DNA from: Mercurialis annua | Lineage: Eukaryota > Streptophyta > Magnoliopsida > Malpighiales > Euphorbiaceae | Length of the DNA: 64,000 bases | Direction: 5' to 3' | Assembly: GCF_937616625.2 (NCBI RefSeq) | Contig: NC_065577.1 | Coordinates: 22,829,501 to 22,893,500 of the forward strand | Shown: positions 26,101 to 39,382 of the stretch, in pieces | Position numbering within the stretch: position 1 is the first letter of the stretch | Layout: every line of letters starts with the position of its first letter | Program-made: the position numbers and the translations under genes | The notes under the pieces: generated by a model | What the model was told of the DNA's origin: nothing | Seen by the model: only the letters and a program-made list of their open reading frames with translations | The model's database searches: none

Positions 26101-28382
26101 TTAAATTAGACAAAGTGTGCGTGTAAAGTGACGCTAGATTAGTATGTCGCGTTTCACGTCTCTTTAACGCGTCGTTCTGATTACCCAAGCATGGTTAGAT
26201 TTATATGAAACGAAGTGTGCATGAAAAGTGACGCTAGATTAGTATGTCGCGTCTTAAGGCTCTTTAATGCGTCGTTGCGATTACCTAAGCAATGTTAGGT
26301 TATATTATGCAGAGTTTAGGTCAAAAGTAATGCTAGATTAGTATGTCGTGTCTCAAGTCTCTTTAACGCGTCGTTTCAAATACCACGATTTCCCAAGAAT
26401 GGTTAGTTGTCGTGTCTCAAGTCTCTTTCACGCGTCCTTTCGATTACCATGCTTATCTCGCGTAACAAGTCTCTTTCACGCATCGTTTCGATTACCATGC
26501 TTATCTCGCGTCACAAATCACTTTCACGTGTCGTTCCGATTAACTAAGTATGGCTAGGCTATATCACGCCAAGTGTTCAAGAAAAGTGACGCTATATTAG
26601 TATGTCGCGTCTCAAGTCTCTCTAACGCATTGTTCCTATTTCCTAAGCATGGTTAGGTCATATTACGCAAAGTGTGCAAAAAGTGACACTAAATTAGTAT
26701 TACGCGTTTCAAGTCTATGTAACGCGTCGTTTCGATTGCCATGCCTTTGTCGCGTCAAAAGTCTCTCTAACGCGTCGTTCCAATTACCTAAGCATGCTTA
26801 GGTTGTATTACGCAAAGTGTGTGTGAAAAATGACAATAGATTATTATGTGATGTGTCAAGTCTATTCAACGCGTCGTTCCGGTTACCTAAGTATGGTTAG
26901 GTTATATAACGCAAAATGTGCGTTAAACGTGACGCTAGATCAGTATGCCGCGTTTCAAGTGTCTTTAACGTGTCGTTTCGATTACCATGCTTAAGTCGCG
27001 TCACAAGTCCCTCTAACACGTCATTTCGAATACCTAAGCATGGTTAGGTTATATTACGCAAAGTGTGCGTGAAAAGTAACAATAGATTAGTATGTCGCAT
27101 CTAAAGTCTCTTTCATGGGTCGTCCAGATTAACTAATCATGCTTAGGTTATATTACGCAAAGAGTGCGTGAAAAATGACGCTAGACTAGTATGTCGCATC
27201 TCAAGTCTCTTTAACACGTCGTTTTGATTACCTAAGATTGGTTAGGTTATATTACGCAAAGTGTGCGTGAAAAGTTACGATAAATTAGCATGTTGCGTCT
27301 CAAGTCTCTTTAGCTTGTCGTTCGGATTACCTAAGCATGGTTAGCTTATATTACGCAAGGTGTGCCTGAAAGTGACGCTAGATTAGCATGTCGCATCTCA
27401 AGGCTCGTTAACGCGTCGTTCCGATTACCTAAGCATGATTAGGTTATATTACGCAAAGTGTGCGTGAAAAGTGAAGCTAGATTAGTATTTCGCGTCTCAA
27501 GTCTCTTTAACGTGTTTATCTGATTACTTATGCATGGTTAGGTTATATAATATAAGGTGTGCGTTAAAGTGGCGCTAGTGTATATCGCGTCTCAAGGCTC
27601 TTGGACGCGTCGTTCTGAGTACCTAAGCATGGTTAGGTTATATTACGCAACATGTGCTTGAAAAGTGACGCTAGATTAGTAAGTTGTGTCTCAAGTATCT
27701 TTAATGCGTCGTTTCGATTACCATGCTTATGTCGCGTCACAAGTCTCTCTAACACGTCGTTCCGATTACCTAAGCATGGTTAGGTTATATTACAAAAAGT
27801 GTGTGTGAAAAGTAACAATAAATTAGTAAGTCGTGTCTCAAATATATTTAACGCGTCGTTGCAATTACCTAACCTTGGTTAGGTTATATTACGCAAAGTG
27901 ATCGTGAAAAGTGACGCTAGCTTAGTATGTCGCGTCTCAGTTCTCTTTAATGCATTGTTCCTATTAACTAATTATGGTTAGGTTATATTACGAAAAGTGT
28001 GCATGAAAAGTGACACTAGATTAGTATGTCGCGTCTCAAGTCTCTTTAATGCGTCGTTTCGATTACCATGCTTATCTCGCGTCACAAGTCACTTTAACGC
28101 GTCGTTCCGATTACCTAAGTATGGTTAGGTTATATTACACAAAGTTTCATAAAAACTGACGCAAGATTAGTATGTCGCGTCTCAAGTCTCTCTAACGTGT
28201 CGCTCCTATCTCTTAAGAATGGTTTGGTTATATTACGAAAAGTGTGCGTGAAATGTGACGCTAGCTTAGTACCTCGCATCTTCAGTCTCTCTAATGCGTC
28301 GTTCCCATTTCAAAGCATGGTAAGGCTATATTACGCAAAGTGTGCGAAATAAGTTACGCTAGATTAGTATTACGCATCTCAA
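17105..28382 (+). repeat. 99-bp satellite array, segment 3 (block Q and following)
   Basis: Uninterrupted array. 17.1-25.4 kb is block Q, repeated at 27.19-28.38 plus 36.01-45.77 kb. From 25.42 to 26.40 kb the monomers match the start of the window (0.06-1.03 kb), including the distinctive TTCAGCAAAG unit and the CCACGATTTCCCAAGAATGG unit. At about 26404 this match breaks off and half-units follow. The second Q copy starts near 27190 and runs to the NUPT junction. Unit lengths are mainly 99 and about 147 bp. Confidence 0.95.
26404..26545 (+). repeat. Three 48-bp half-units in tandem
   Basis: The block TTTCGATTACCATGCTTATC with its CTCTTTCACGC lead-in occurs in consecutive half-units where the block P match breaks off. 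It looks like a local recombination or replication-slippage product. Confidence 0.75.
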
Positions 28383-28924
28383 TTGCAAAAGAAGGCGCTT
28401 TCTAGATGATCCCTCTAGACGAGTGGGAGTTTTCTAATCTTTCTAGTTACTTCGTTCTCTATTTCTATCTGAAAGAATCCTTAGGAAAAATAGTTTTTTT
28501 CTACCGAGCTAAAAAAAGATATCGATGTCTATAGTAAAACAAAGTCATCGTTTAATACTTATTTTTTTGCTTCAATTTGACTATATAAAAAAAACTATAC
28601 AAAACAAAAAAAAAATTGAAGATTTAGTTACGATTAGAAATATACTTTTTTTCTATCTTTTTCCATAGATGCTTTACTCATACTCATTCAATTGAATGGA
28701 TTGATCCAATTAATAAAAATTATGTTTCGTAATTTGATAATCCAATTTTTTTTTTAATTAGAAATTAAAAATATTGGATACAAATCACGAGAATGTATTT
28801 TCTTCCTTAAATTTTGCATTAAGAGGTAAAGGATTTCATCTTTTTAAGAAATAAAGTTTTTCATCGGAATATGGGGTCGAGGATCCCTTAACTATTAGAA
28901 TATAATTAATAGAACGAATCACAC
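28383..28924 (-). other. trnG-UCC: Part of the trnG-UCC group II intron
   Basis: Lies downstream, on the minus strand, of the trnG 5' exon and begins with the group II 5' end GTGTGATTCG. Only about 540 bp are present; the 3' exon is absent because the insertion ends here. No ORF. Confidence 0.8.
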
Positions 28925-28947
28925 TTTTACCACTAAACTATACCTGC
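28925..28947 (-). tRNA. trnG-UCC: trnG-UCC 5' exon, plastid-derived, incomplete gene
   Basis: The 23-nt minus-strand exon reads GCAGGTATAGTTTAGTGG then TAAAA. It differs from the usual GCGGGTATAG start by one G-to-A change. The 3' exon is missing, so no tRNA-Gly can be produced. Confidence 0.85.
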
Positions 28948-29909
28948 TACGATGTGACTATTGTATATAAATGCACTTTTTGTCGAGTAAGAAAATCGTC
29001 GAGCATTTTTAATTTATATATTTATATATTAGAATTTCTTATATATTCTATTTATATTCTATATTCATTTTATTAGTTTAATTTATTTTTCTTTTTAATT
29101 TATAGAAAAAAGAAGTCTTATTCTTATTTATTTGATTTTTTATATTATATCAATCAATATTCTAGAATATTGATTGATAGATATTGATTGGTTAATTGGA
29201 ATATTAAGTTGGCGATGTCTTTTTAAATTTAGAAGCCCTTTACTTTAAACTTAAAAAAGTGAAAATTCCTTATTATATTGAACTATATCAAAATATCTAA
29301 ATACTTCATTTAAATATATAAATGAATGTAAATGAAATTGGAAGAATTACGGATGAAAGTTTTCTATATTTATTTTAGAGTTGTATTTTCCATTAAATTA
29401 TATACTAAATATATACGAATATTTTCTTACATTTCTTATATTTTTCTTATATTATTTATTTAAATTATTTATATATTATATTATTTTCTTTTATATATTT
29501 TATATATTTAATATTTATTTATTTTTTATATATTTATTTATTATATATATATATATATTATTTTTATATAAATATATTTTATTTTTATATAAATATTTTA
29601 TTCTGTTTTAAAAAATTAACTAATTATAAAATTAATTAAAAATTATTAATTAAAATAATACCATAAAATTAATATAATAATAAGAATAATGAATATTAAT
29701 AGAATAATTAATAGGATATATTAAATAACGGGTCTATTAAATTTTATAGCTCCATATAAAACCATATAAAAAATATCGAACTATAAAAAGGAATTCTGAA
29801 AGTATTCTGAAAATTGAAAGTAAAGTAATAAAATATAGAAAGAATAAAGGCTTTTTTTATTTTTTAAGTCTTACTTGTATGTAACATAGTAAGTATCCTT
29901 TTTCAATCG
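28948..29909. other. trnG-trnS plastid spacer, AT-rich
   Basis: Very AT-rich non-coding plastid spacer with TA-repeat tracts, for example 29540-29570. The 76-aa open stretch at 29381-29611 is low-complexity Ile/Phe/Tyr sequence and not a gene. Confidence 0.8.
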
Positions 29910-29997
29910 GGAGAGACGGCTTAGTGGACTAAAGCGTCGGATTGCTAATCCGTTGTACGAGTTATTCGTACCGAGGGTTCGAATCCCTCTCTTTCCG
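29910..29997 (+). tRNA. trnS-GCU: trnS-GCU, plastid-derived copy
   Basis: 88-nt class II tRNA-Ser. The acceptor arm GGAGAGA pairs with TCTTTCC, the anticodon loop contains GCT in CGGATTGCTAATCCG, there is a long variable arm (TGTACGAG...TCGTACCGA), and the T arm is GGTTCGAATCC. A few substitutions from the usual angiosperm sequence, such as GCTTAG for GCTGAG in the D arm, are visible. In the nucleus it would not serve plastid translation. Confidence 0.9.
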
Positions 29998-30208
29998 GTG
30001 ATGACTTAGAATTTTTTTCTTTCGAATCCCTCTCTTTAGGTAACTTTTTTACTTTATTGAATATTTAAAAATGTAGAATATTAAAATACTAATAACATTG
30101 AAAAATCAAGAAAACCCTTTATATATTATATAAAAATATATTATATAATATATAAATATAATATAAATATAATTTCGATTTAAATTTTTTTTCTTTTTTG
30201 TTCTATTT

Positions 30209-30319
30209 TTATTCTTCGCGTCCAGGATTATGTCCTGGATCATTAGATAAAAATCCAAAGATGAATAGAGAAACAAAGAATATCACTACTGTGTAAACAA
30301 CGAGTTTGAGAGTAAGCAT
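30209..30319 (-). CDS. psbI: psbI, intact copy of photosystem II protein I within the NUPT
   Basis: A 36-codon open frame with ATG at 30317-30319 (minus strand) and TAA at 30209-30211. It starts [19 protein letters not shown], a single membrane span, and ends NPGREE, the full length of the family. PsbI is a small thylakoid subunit next to the photosystem II reaction centre. This is the only protein gene in the NUPT without a disabling lesion. It lacks a transit peptide and nuclear promoter, so expression is unlikely. It may stay intact simply because it is short. Confidence 0.9.
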   Translation of the reverse strand: MLTLKLVVYTVVIFFVSLFIFGFLSNDPGHNPGREE

Positions 30320-30738
30320 TATAAAATCTCCGAGAATCTTTTTTGGTTTGAAAAAAAATAGATTCTCTGTTTTTATATCACATATTCTATTTTAACACCA
30401 AGACATGGAGTGATTTTTAAAAATCGAAAATAATTTTTTTAATTCAAAAGTCGAGTCTTTCGTTGCCAAAAATTTTGTTTCATACCGAAAATTAACTATT
30501 TTTTCATAACTACAAAAAGAAATCTAATAGGATATGCAATGGAAAAAAAGTTTCGAAGGAGAACAAAGAGTATGATCCAGAATCCTCACTTTTATTTTAT
30601 ATTTTATAAGAATAACTTCAATATTTGAATTAAGAGCTTATACTTTATACTATAAGACTTATCTGATTTTATTAATTTAATTGCTAAAATCTTTTTCTCG
30701 AATAAATCATGAATTATTCTAGAACAGTATTAAAGATC
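30320..30738. other. psbK-psbI plastid spacer
   Basis: AT-rich non-coding plastid sequence between the psbI start and the psbK stop (minus-strand reading). No gene seen. Confidence 0.8.
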
Positions 30739-30851
<113 letters not shown>

Positions 30852-31215
30852 AACAAACACATTATTCTTGAAAATAATTCTATTTTGACTGAGTTATTAA
30901 TATGTTATTGATATAAAAGATATAAAAATTGATAAAAAATAAAGAAAAAGAAAAGTAGACCAAAACTTCTTCTTTATTAAACTTACCTAATCAAAAATCC
31001 TTCAATTCTCAAATCACAAAAGAATATTGGAAATCGTATTTTTATACAATATCTTAATTGAATTATATATTATGATCAATAAATAAAATTGAATTCTATA
31101 TCTACACGTAGCAAAATCCGAATAACAAACTAATAAATTTTCTAGATATTTGGTGAGAATTGACGACGAGCTAATATCGATATTAGTATTTATTAGTATT
31201 GAATAAAAATTCAAA
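30852..31215. other. trnQ-psbK plastid spacer
   Basis: AT-rich non-coding plastid spacer. The 71-aa minus-strand open stretch at 31014-31229 runs into trnQ and is not a gene. Confidence 0.75.
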
Positions 31216-31287
31216 TGGGGCGTGGCCAAGTGGTAAGGTAACGGATTTTGGTCCCGCTATTCGGAGGTTCGAATCCTTCTGTCCCAG
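31216..31287 (+). tRNA. trnQ-UUG: trnQ-UUG, plastid-derived copy
   Basis: 72 nt, TGGGGCGTGGCCAAGTGG at the start, anticodon TTG in GGATTTTGGTCC, T arm GGTTCGAATCC, ending GTCCCAG. Compared with the usual plastid sequence, at least three transitions (C to T or G to A) are visible, in the D arm, anticodon stem and T stem. A functional fold is doubtful. Confidence 0.87.
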
Positions 31288-31289
31288 TC

Positions 31290-31291
<2 letters not shown>

Positions 31292-31320
<29 letters not shown>
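31292..31320. repeat. (AT)n microsatellite after trnQ
   Basis: About 14 AT units directly downstream of the tRNA 3' end. Confidence 0.9.
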
Positions 31321-31323
<3 letters not shown>

Positions 31324-31455
31324 GAGGATCCTTATTTGATTTATCATTTAGTATCCTCCAATAATTGAATTCGGGAAGTAGATAGGAGTTAATTAGTATT
31401 AAGATCTATTTCAATGTTTGCCCCTGTTAAAATGAAAATCGCATTAACAAAGAAA

Positions 31456-31484
31456 GAAACTACATATGAAACATATGTAGTTTC
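31456..31484. repeat. Perfect 13-bp inverted repeat with 3-nt loop
   Basis: GAAACTACATATG, AAA, CATATGTAGTTTC. A perfect stem of 13 bp, typical of plastid 3'-end stabilising hairpins. Its position between trnQ and rps16 gives no clear gene assignment. Confidence 0.85.
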
Positions 31485-32273
31485 ATTTAACTAATCTCAT
31501 TTTTCAGATATTTTGTCTTTTGCTTTAATGAATAATTCAAAATCTATCTAACAATTGAAACGGGATTGATTCATAATATCTCATTCACTTTTTACTGACA
31601 AATTTTAGAAAGAATCAAGTCAAACCAAATAAATTACTCATAAAATGGAGAAGTGCTTATTTTTTAGCATTTTATTTTATATTTTATTAATACCCTTGTT
31701 TTCTTTCCGGTTTTGTAATGTAAAAAAAACTGTCATCCCTAAATTAATCTTAATTTTAATATTTAACATACAATTTAGATAATGAATTTCAGTAACAATT
31801 CTTTAGTCTCTGTGATAAATTGACTATTTTTTTTACTTATTTATTTTAAATTCTTGATCCGAATCTGTGTCTAAGTTTTTTCTTTTCTTTTATAATGATT
31901 GATCTTATAATGATAAGATGTCTTTTTTACTTTAAAACGAAATTTTAGTTAAATACTGATACCGGGGTAGGCCATTTTTTAATTAAATATTTTTAATTTA
32001 ATGATTTTTATGAGTCCTTGGAGTTCGAAGAAATGTAAGATAAGTGAATCCGTTTATTTATTTGTCTTATTCTAAATTAAAATTGAAAATAAAAAAGTAT
32101 TCATAGAATAATCAAATATGGGATTCATTTGAATTCTTTCTGACACTTCTTCATAAACTGCCCCGTAGAAGTTAAAAATGTAGATTACTATGTGCCCGTT
32201 GAACCAATGACTACTCATGATTTCATAATTGAATCAATTACATACTAGACTAGTTTAAAACTCAATAAATATT

Positions 32274-33490
<1,217 letters not shown>

Positions 33491-34273
33491 CATGTAGGGT
33501 GCCGGATAATTCATATATGTATATATAGCTTTTTATATTATAACCCTTTCTCTACTATCCCCCTTAATTCTTGTTTTGTTGTATTTATACTTTATTTATA
33601 TCTATCTATTTTGACTTTTTACTTATAGAATACTAACATAAGGATAAAAAATCTATTTGATCTTTTTTATTTGAATGCAATTCATTCTTTTGTTTTCGTC
33701 ATTGTGCATTTTTTTTCTCAATATATTCATATTTATATTGACAACAGTGTATCAAAGAAATATAATCCGATCTGAGGTAATTGGATCTTTTCTGTGGATC
33801 TATTTATTCTTGTTCGATAGATTTGGCTTTTTTCTTCATTCAAGGTTTTTTAGATTGGTTGTGATACAAATTGGTTGTCATACAAACGTTTTGTTTGATT
33901 GAAAAATCAAAAATTCCCAAATAAAAGAGTCTTTTTAATTTTTTAGTTATTTTTAGAGAATATAAAAAAGAAACAAATCTATATCTATACGTATAATAAA
34001 GAAATCTAAAATCTAAGTAGAATATTAAGTAAAAGACATAAGTAAAAAATTGAATAAAAATATAAATAATAAAAAAAATTATAAAAAAATATTACAGAAA
34101 AAAAAATATTAAGATTAGAAATTTTTGTTATTTTATTTCTTTTTATTTTATTTTTCATTTCTTGCTAATTTTATGCTAGTTTAATATGGTTTGGTTGTGT
34201 CATGTGCTTCAATCTCTTTATTTATTTTGATTCCGGTTGTATCTATAGAATTTCATTTTTTGTTCATTGTGAG
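33491..34273. other. rps16-trnK plastid spacer
   Basis: AT-rich non-coding plastid spacer. The 75-aa open stretch at 33675-33902 is hydrophobic low-complexity and not recognised as a gene. Confidence 0.75.
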
Positions 34274-34310
34274 GGGTTGCTAACTCAATGGTAGAGTACT
34301 CGACTTTTAA
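34274..34310 (+). tRNA. trnK-UUU: trnK-UUU 5' exon, plastid-derived, incomplete gene
   Basis: 37-nt exon starting GGGTTGCTAACTCAATGG and ending CGACTTTTAA, followed by the group II intron start GTGCG. The anticodon TTT is present. The 3' exon is missing because the insertion ends in matK. One G-to-A change in the anticodon stem relative to the usual sequence. Confidence 0.88.
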
Positions 34311-35064
34311 GTGCGGTTAAGATCTTTTACGCATTTGTATGAAGAAAGGGATTCATCCATACCATCGGTATAGGTATAGTTTGAAAGATCACGACTGATC
34401 CTGAAAGGAATGAATGGAAAAAACAGCATGTCGTATCAATGGAGAATTCAGAGAATATTTCATTTTTATAGCATCACGCTAGACCTTATTTGATTTCTTG
34501 GTGCAGAACATAATAAATGAATTCAAGGTGGGGTCGAATGAATAAACGGATAGAGTCCTACGGTTCCAATTATAGGGAAACAAAAAAGCAACGAGCTTAC
34601 ATTCTTAATTTGAATAATTATCCGATCTAATTAGACGTTAAAAAAAGTTAGTGCCTAATGCGGGATAAGGTTTTTCTGTCAGCAAATTTGGATTCTCTTT
34701 TAATTTTAATGAGTCCTAATTATTAGCCATTCCCCACTATTCTATCAAGGGGGGGATAAATGTGTAGAAGAAAGAGTATGTTGATAAAGATATTTTTCTT
34801 TTCCAAAATCAAAAGAGCGATTGGCTTGAAAAAATAAAGGATTTCTAATCATTTTTTTATCTTTTATCCTATAATGAGTATAAATCTATTAGATGGAAAA
34901 AAGGGAGGACGGGAGTCCGTTAATAAGTTTATCTATGTCTTTTCGAGGTATCTATTCTTTTCTATTAGATTACTTTGTTTTTACTGTATCGCACTATGTG
35001 TCATTAAATAACCCAATAAAAATCCTCTATCCTTACTTCAATCCAATTTAATTTCAAATAAAAA
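34311..35064 (+). other. trnK group II intron, part upstream of matK
   Basis: Begins with GTGCGGTTAAGATC and runs to the matK start. Non-coding intron sequence of the expected length. Confidence 0.8.
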
Positions 35065-36011
35065 ATGGAGGAATATCAAAGATATTTAGAAGTAGATAGA
35101 TCTCGAAAAAAGAACTTTCTATACTCATTTATCTTTCGAGAGTATATTTATACATTTGCTCACGATCACAGTTTAAATAGATCTACTTTGTTGGAAAATG
35201 CAGGTTATGACAATAAATTTAGTTTCTCAACTGTAAAACGATTAATTACTCAAATGTATCAACAGAATCATTTTTTTTTTGCTAATGATTCGAATCAAAA
35301 TCTATTTTTTAGGTACAATAAGAATTTGTATTATCAAATGATATCAGAGGGTTTTGCAATTATTGTGGAAATTCCATTTTCGCTACGATTAGTATCTTCT
35401 TTAGAAAGGTCGGGGGTAGAAAAATCTCATAAATTACGATCCATTCATTCAATATTTCCTTTTTTAGAGGACAAATTTCCACATTTAAATTATGTGTCAG
35501 ATGTATTAATACCTTACCCCATCCATTTAGAAAAATCGGTTCAAATCCTTCGCTATTGGGTGAAAGACCCCTCTTCTTTGCATTTATTACGACTCTTTCT
35601 TCATGAGTATTGAAATTGGAACAGTTTTTTTATTCCAAAGGAATCCAATTCCATTTGTACAAAAAGTAATCAAAGAATTTGCATGTTCTTATATAACTCT
35701 TATATATATGAATATGAATACATCTTCTTTTTTCTCCATAACCAATCTTTTTATTTACGAGCAACATTTTATCGAATACTTCTTGAACAAATTTCTTTCT
35801 ATGGAAAAATAGAACATTTTGTGGAAGTCTTTGCAAATGGTTTTCAGGCAATTCTATGGTTGTTCAAGGATCCTTTCATGCATTATGCTACATATCGAGG
35901 AAAATCCATTTTGGCTGCAAAAGATAGGCCTTTTCTGATGAAAAAAATGGAAATATTACTTTGTCAATTTATGTCAATCTCATTTTTATGCGTGGTTTCA
36001 ACCAGAAAAGA
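35065..36011 (+). pseudogene. matK: matK, truncated and broken
   Basis: Plastid intron maturase encoded in the trnK intron, normally about 500 codons. The ATG at 35065 gives [13 protein letters not shown], and family blocks such as [20 protein letters not shown] and PYPIHLE are clear. A TGA at 35611-35613 replaces a conserved Trp (TGG to TGA). The same frame then stays open to about 35940, where an extra A in an A7 run (35941-35947) shifts it. The gene is cut at 36011 by the satellite junction, losing the C-terminal domain X. The 35603 and 35630 open stretches are shadows. Confidence 0.92.
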
Positions 36012-39011
36012 TAACGCGTCGTTTTGATCACTATGCCTATGTCGCGTCACAAGTCTCTCTAACGCGTCGTTCCAATTACCTAAGCATGGTTAGGTTATAT
36101 TACGCGAAGTGTGCGCGAAAAATAACAATAGATATTAGTATGTCGCGTCTAAAGTCTCTTTAACGAGTCGTTCCGATTACCTAAGCATGGTCAGGTATTA
36201 CGTAAAGAGTGCGTGAAATGTGACGCTAGATTGGTATGTCGCATCTCAAGTCTCTTGAACACCTCGTTTCGATTACGTAAGAATGGTTGGGTTATATTAT
36301 GCAAAGTGTGCATGAAAAGTGACGCTAGATTAGTATGTCTCGTCTTGATGCAAAGTGTGCGTGAAAAGTAACGCTAGATAAGTATCTCACGTCACAAGTC
36401 TCTTTAACGCATCGTTCCGATTACCTAAGCATGGTTAGATTATATTATGCAAAGTGTGCGTTAAAAGTAACGCTAGATTAGTAGTATGTCGCGTCACAAG
36501 TCTCTTTAACGCGTCGTTCCGATTATCTAAGCATGGTTAGATTACATTACTCAAAGTGTGTGTTAAAATTGACACTAGATTAGCATGTCGCATAACATGT
36601 CTCTCTAACGTGTCGTTCCGATTACGTAAGCATGGTTAGGTTATAGCACGCAAACTATGCGTGAAAAGGATCAATAGATTAGTATGTCGCATGTCAAGTC
36701 TCTTGAATGCATCGTTCTGATTACCTAAGCATTGTTAGGTTATACTAAGCAAGGTGTGCGTGAAAAGTGATGCTAGATAAGTATGTCCAGTCTCTTTAAC
36801 GCATCGTTCCGATTACCTAAGCATGGTTAGGTTATATTACACAAAGTGTGCGTGAAAAGTGATGTTATATTAGTATGTCGCATCTCAAGTCTCTCTAACG
36901 CGTCGTTATTCTTAATCATGGTTAGGTTATAACGCAAAGTGTGCGTGAAAAGTGGCGCTAGATTAGTATGTCTTGTCTCAAGTCTCTCTAACGCGTCGTT
37001 CGGATTCCCTAAGCATGGGTAGGATATATTACGCAAAGTGTGCGTAAAAATTTACGCTAAATTAATATGGCGCGTCTCAAGTCTCTGTAACGCGTCTTTT
37101 CGATTACCATGCTTATGTCGTATGACAAGTCTCTCTAACGTGTCGCTATGATTACCTAAGCCTGGTTAGGTTATATTACGCAAAGTGTGCGTGAAAAATG
37201 ACAATGGATTAGTATGTCGCGTCTCAAGTCTATTAAACGCATTTTTCCAATTACTTCAATATGATTAGGTTATATTATCACGCAAAGTATGTGTGAAAAA
37301 TGATAATAGATTAGTATGTGGCGTCATAAGTCTATCTAACGCGTCGTTCTGATTTCCTAAGCATGGTTAGATTATATTACGCAAAGTGTCCGTGAAAAGG
37401 TACGCTAGATTAGTATGTCGCGTCTCAAGACTCTTTAAACGTGACGTTCCGATTACCTAAGTACGGTTAGTTATATTACGCAAAGGGTGCGTAAAAAATG
37501 ACACTAGATTAGTATGTCGCGTCTCAAGTCTCTTTAACGCGTCGTTCCGATTACCCCAGAATTGTTAGGTTTACGTAAAGTGTGCGAGAAAAGTAACGCT
37601 AGATTAATATGTCCCGTCCCATGGCTATTTAATGCGTCGTTCCGATTACCTAAGCATGGTTTGGTTATACTATGCAAAGTTGGCGTGAAAAGTGACGGTA
37701 GATTAGTATGCCGCGTCCCAAGTCTCTTTAACGAATCGTTTCGATTACCATGCATACGTCGCATCACAAGCGTCTCTAACTCGTTGTTCCGGCTACCTAA
37801 GCATAATAAGGTTATAGTACGAAAAGTGTGTGTGAAAAGTAACAATAGATTAGTATGTCACGTCTCAAGTCTCTTTAACGTGTTGTTCCGATTACTTAAG
37901 CTTGGTTAGCTTATATTACGCAAAGTGTGCGTGAAAAGTGACAATAGATTAGTATGTCGCGTCTCAATTCTCTTTATCGCGTTGTTCCAATTACCTAACC
38001 ACGGTTATGCTACATTACGCAAAGCGTGCGTGAAAAGTGACACTCGATTAGTATGTCGCGTCTCAAGTCTCTTTAACGCGTCGTTCTGATTACCTAAATA
38101 AGGTTAGGTTATAATACGCAAAGTTTGCATGAAAAGTGATAATAGATTAGTATGTTGCGTCTAATGTCTCTTTAACGCGTTGTTCCAATTACCTAAGCGT
38201 GGTTAGGTTATATTAGAGAAAGTGTGCGTAAAAAGTGACGCTAGATAAGTATGGCTTTGCTCGAGTCTCTTTAACGCGTCGTTTCGATTACCATAGTTAT
38301 GTCGAGTGACAAGTCATTCTATCGAGCCGTTCCGCTTACCTTGCATGGTTAGGTTACATTACACAAAGTGTGCGTGAAAAATGACAATAGAATTAGTATG
38401 TCGCCTCTCACGTTTATTTCACCCCTCGTTCCTATTACCTATGAGCATGGTTAGGTTATATTACGCAAGGTATGCGTGAAAAGTGATGCTAGATTAGTAT
38501 GTCGCGTCTCAAGGCTCTTTAATGCGTCGTTTCGATTACCTAAGCATGGTTAGGATATATTACGCAAAGTTTGCGTGAAAAGCGACGCTAGATTAGTATG
38601 TCGCTTCTCAAGTCTCTGTAACGCGTCGTTCCGATTACCTAGGAAAGGTAACGATTATATAACGCAAAGTGTGCGTTAAAAGTGAGGCTAGATTAGTAGT
38701 ATGTCGCATCCCGTCTTTTTAACGCGTCGTTCCGATTACCTAAGCATGGTTGGGTTATATTACTCAAAGTGTACGTCAAAAATGACGCTAGATTATTATG
38801 TCACGTCACAAGTCTCTTTAACACGTCGTTCCGATTACCTATGCATGATTAGGTTATATTATGCAAAGTGTGCGTGAAAAGTGACGCTAGATAAGTATCT
38901 CATGTGACAAGTCTCTTTAACGCATCATTCCGATTACTTAAGCATGGTTAGATTATATAACGCAAAGTGTGCATTAAAAGTAACGATAGATTAGTAGTAT
39001 ATCGCGTCACA
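36012..39011 (+). repeat. 99-bp satellite array, segment 4
   Basis: Resumes mid-monomer at TAACGCGTCG. Sequence matches 18308 onward (for example the CGCGAAAAATAACAATAGATATTAG unit against 18410-18440). Block Q homology continues but includes a local duplication: 37.9 kb and 41.0 kb both match the 20.35-kb unit. Ends at the 9-bp repeat flanking the MITE. Confidence 0.94.
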
Positions 39012-39382
39012 GGGTAATTTATTTTGGAGGTTACTGTAATTTTCAAAAATTACAAAATGGTGATCGAACTTCAAAACGTAACATTTAGTTACTATACTAT
39101 TTGGTTATGTTAAGATAGAAGGATTTTTAGTCACCGAAGAAAATTATTTCGAGTCGATTTTTTATTGATTGTGTGTATATATGAAATATAAGATAATATT
39201 TGATATAAATAATCAAAATTTGATTACTACATATGTATAATTGACCGTAAAACACTTAAAAACCTTCCAAATTCACATATTTAAAAGTTTAGTAACCATT
39301 TTGTTACATTTTGAAGTTCGGTCACCATTTTGCAATTCTTGAAAAGTACAGTGACCCCTAGAATCAATTACCCCGCGTCATA
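39003..39382. repeat. 9-bp target-site duplication flanking the MITE
   Basis: Left copy CGCGTCACA at 39003-39011, right copy CGCGTCATA at 39374-39382, with one mismatch. The monomer consensus contains the sequence once (GTCGCGTCACAAGTCTC), so the duplication comes from insertion. Confidence 0.85.
39012..39373. mobile_element. MITE with about 75-bp terminal inverted repeats, Mutator-like
   Basis: 362 bp, AT-rich and non-coding. The left end GGGTAATTTATTTTGG and the reverse complement of the right end (GGGTAATTGATTCTAGG) start an inverted repeat that continues through ACTGTA, CAAAATGGTGA and CGAACTTCAAAA for about 75 bp. It is flanked by 9-bp direct repeats, CGCGTCACA and CGCGTCATA, that are single copy in other monomers. 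Long inverted repeats plus 9-bp duplication are the hallmark of Mutator superfamily MITEs. No transposase. Confidence 0.88.

Larger units (their letters stand above)
31288..32273. other. rps16-trnQ plastid spacer
   Basis: AT-rich non-coding spacer of almost 1 kb between trnQ and rps16 exon 1. It contains an AT microsatellite and a strong hairpin at 31456-31484. No gene seen. Confidence 0.75.

Noticed and set aside
29381..29611. 76-aa ORF in the trnG-trnS spacer
   Set aside because: Ile/Phe/Tyr-rich translation of AT-repeat spacer, with no plastid gene known at that position.
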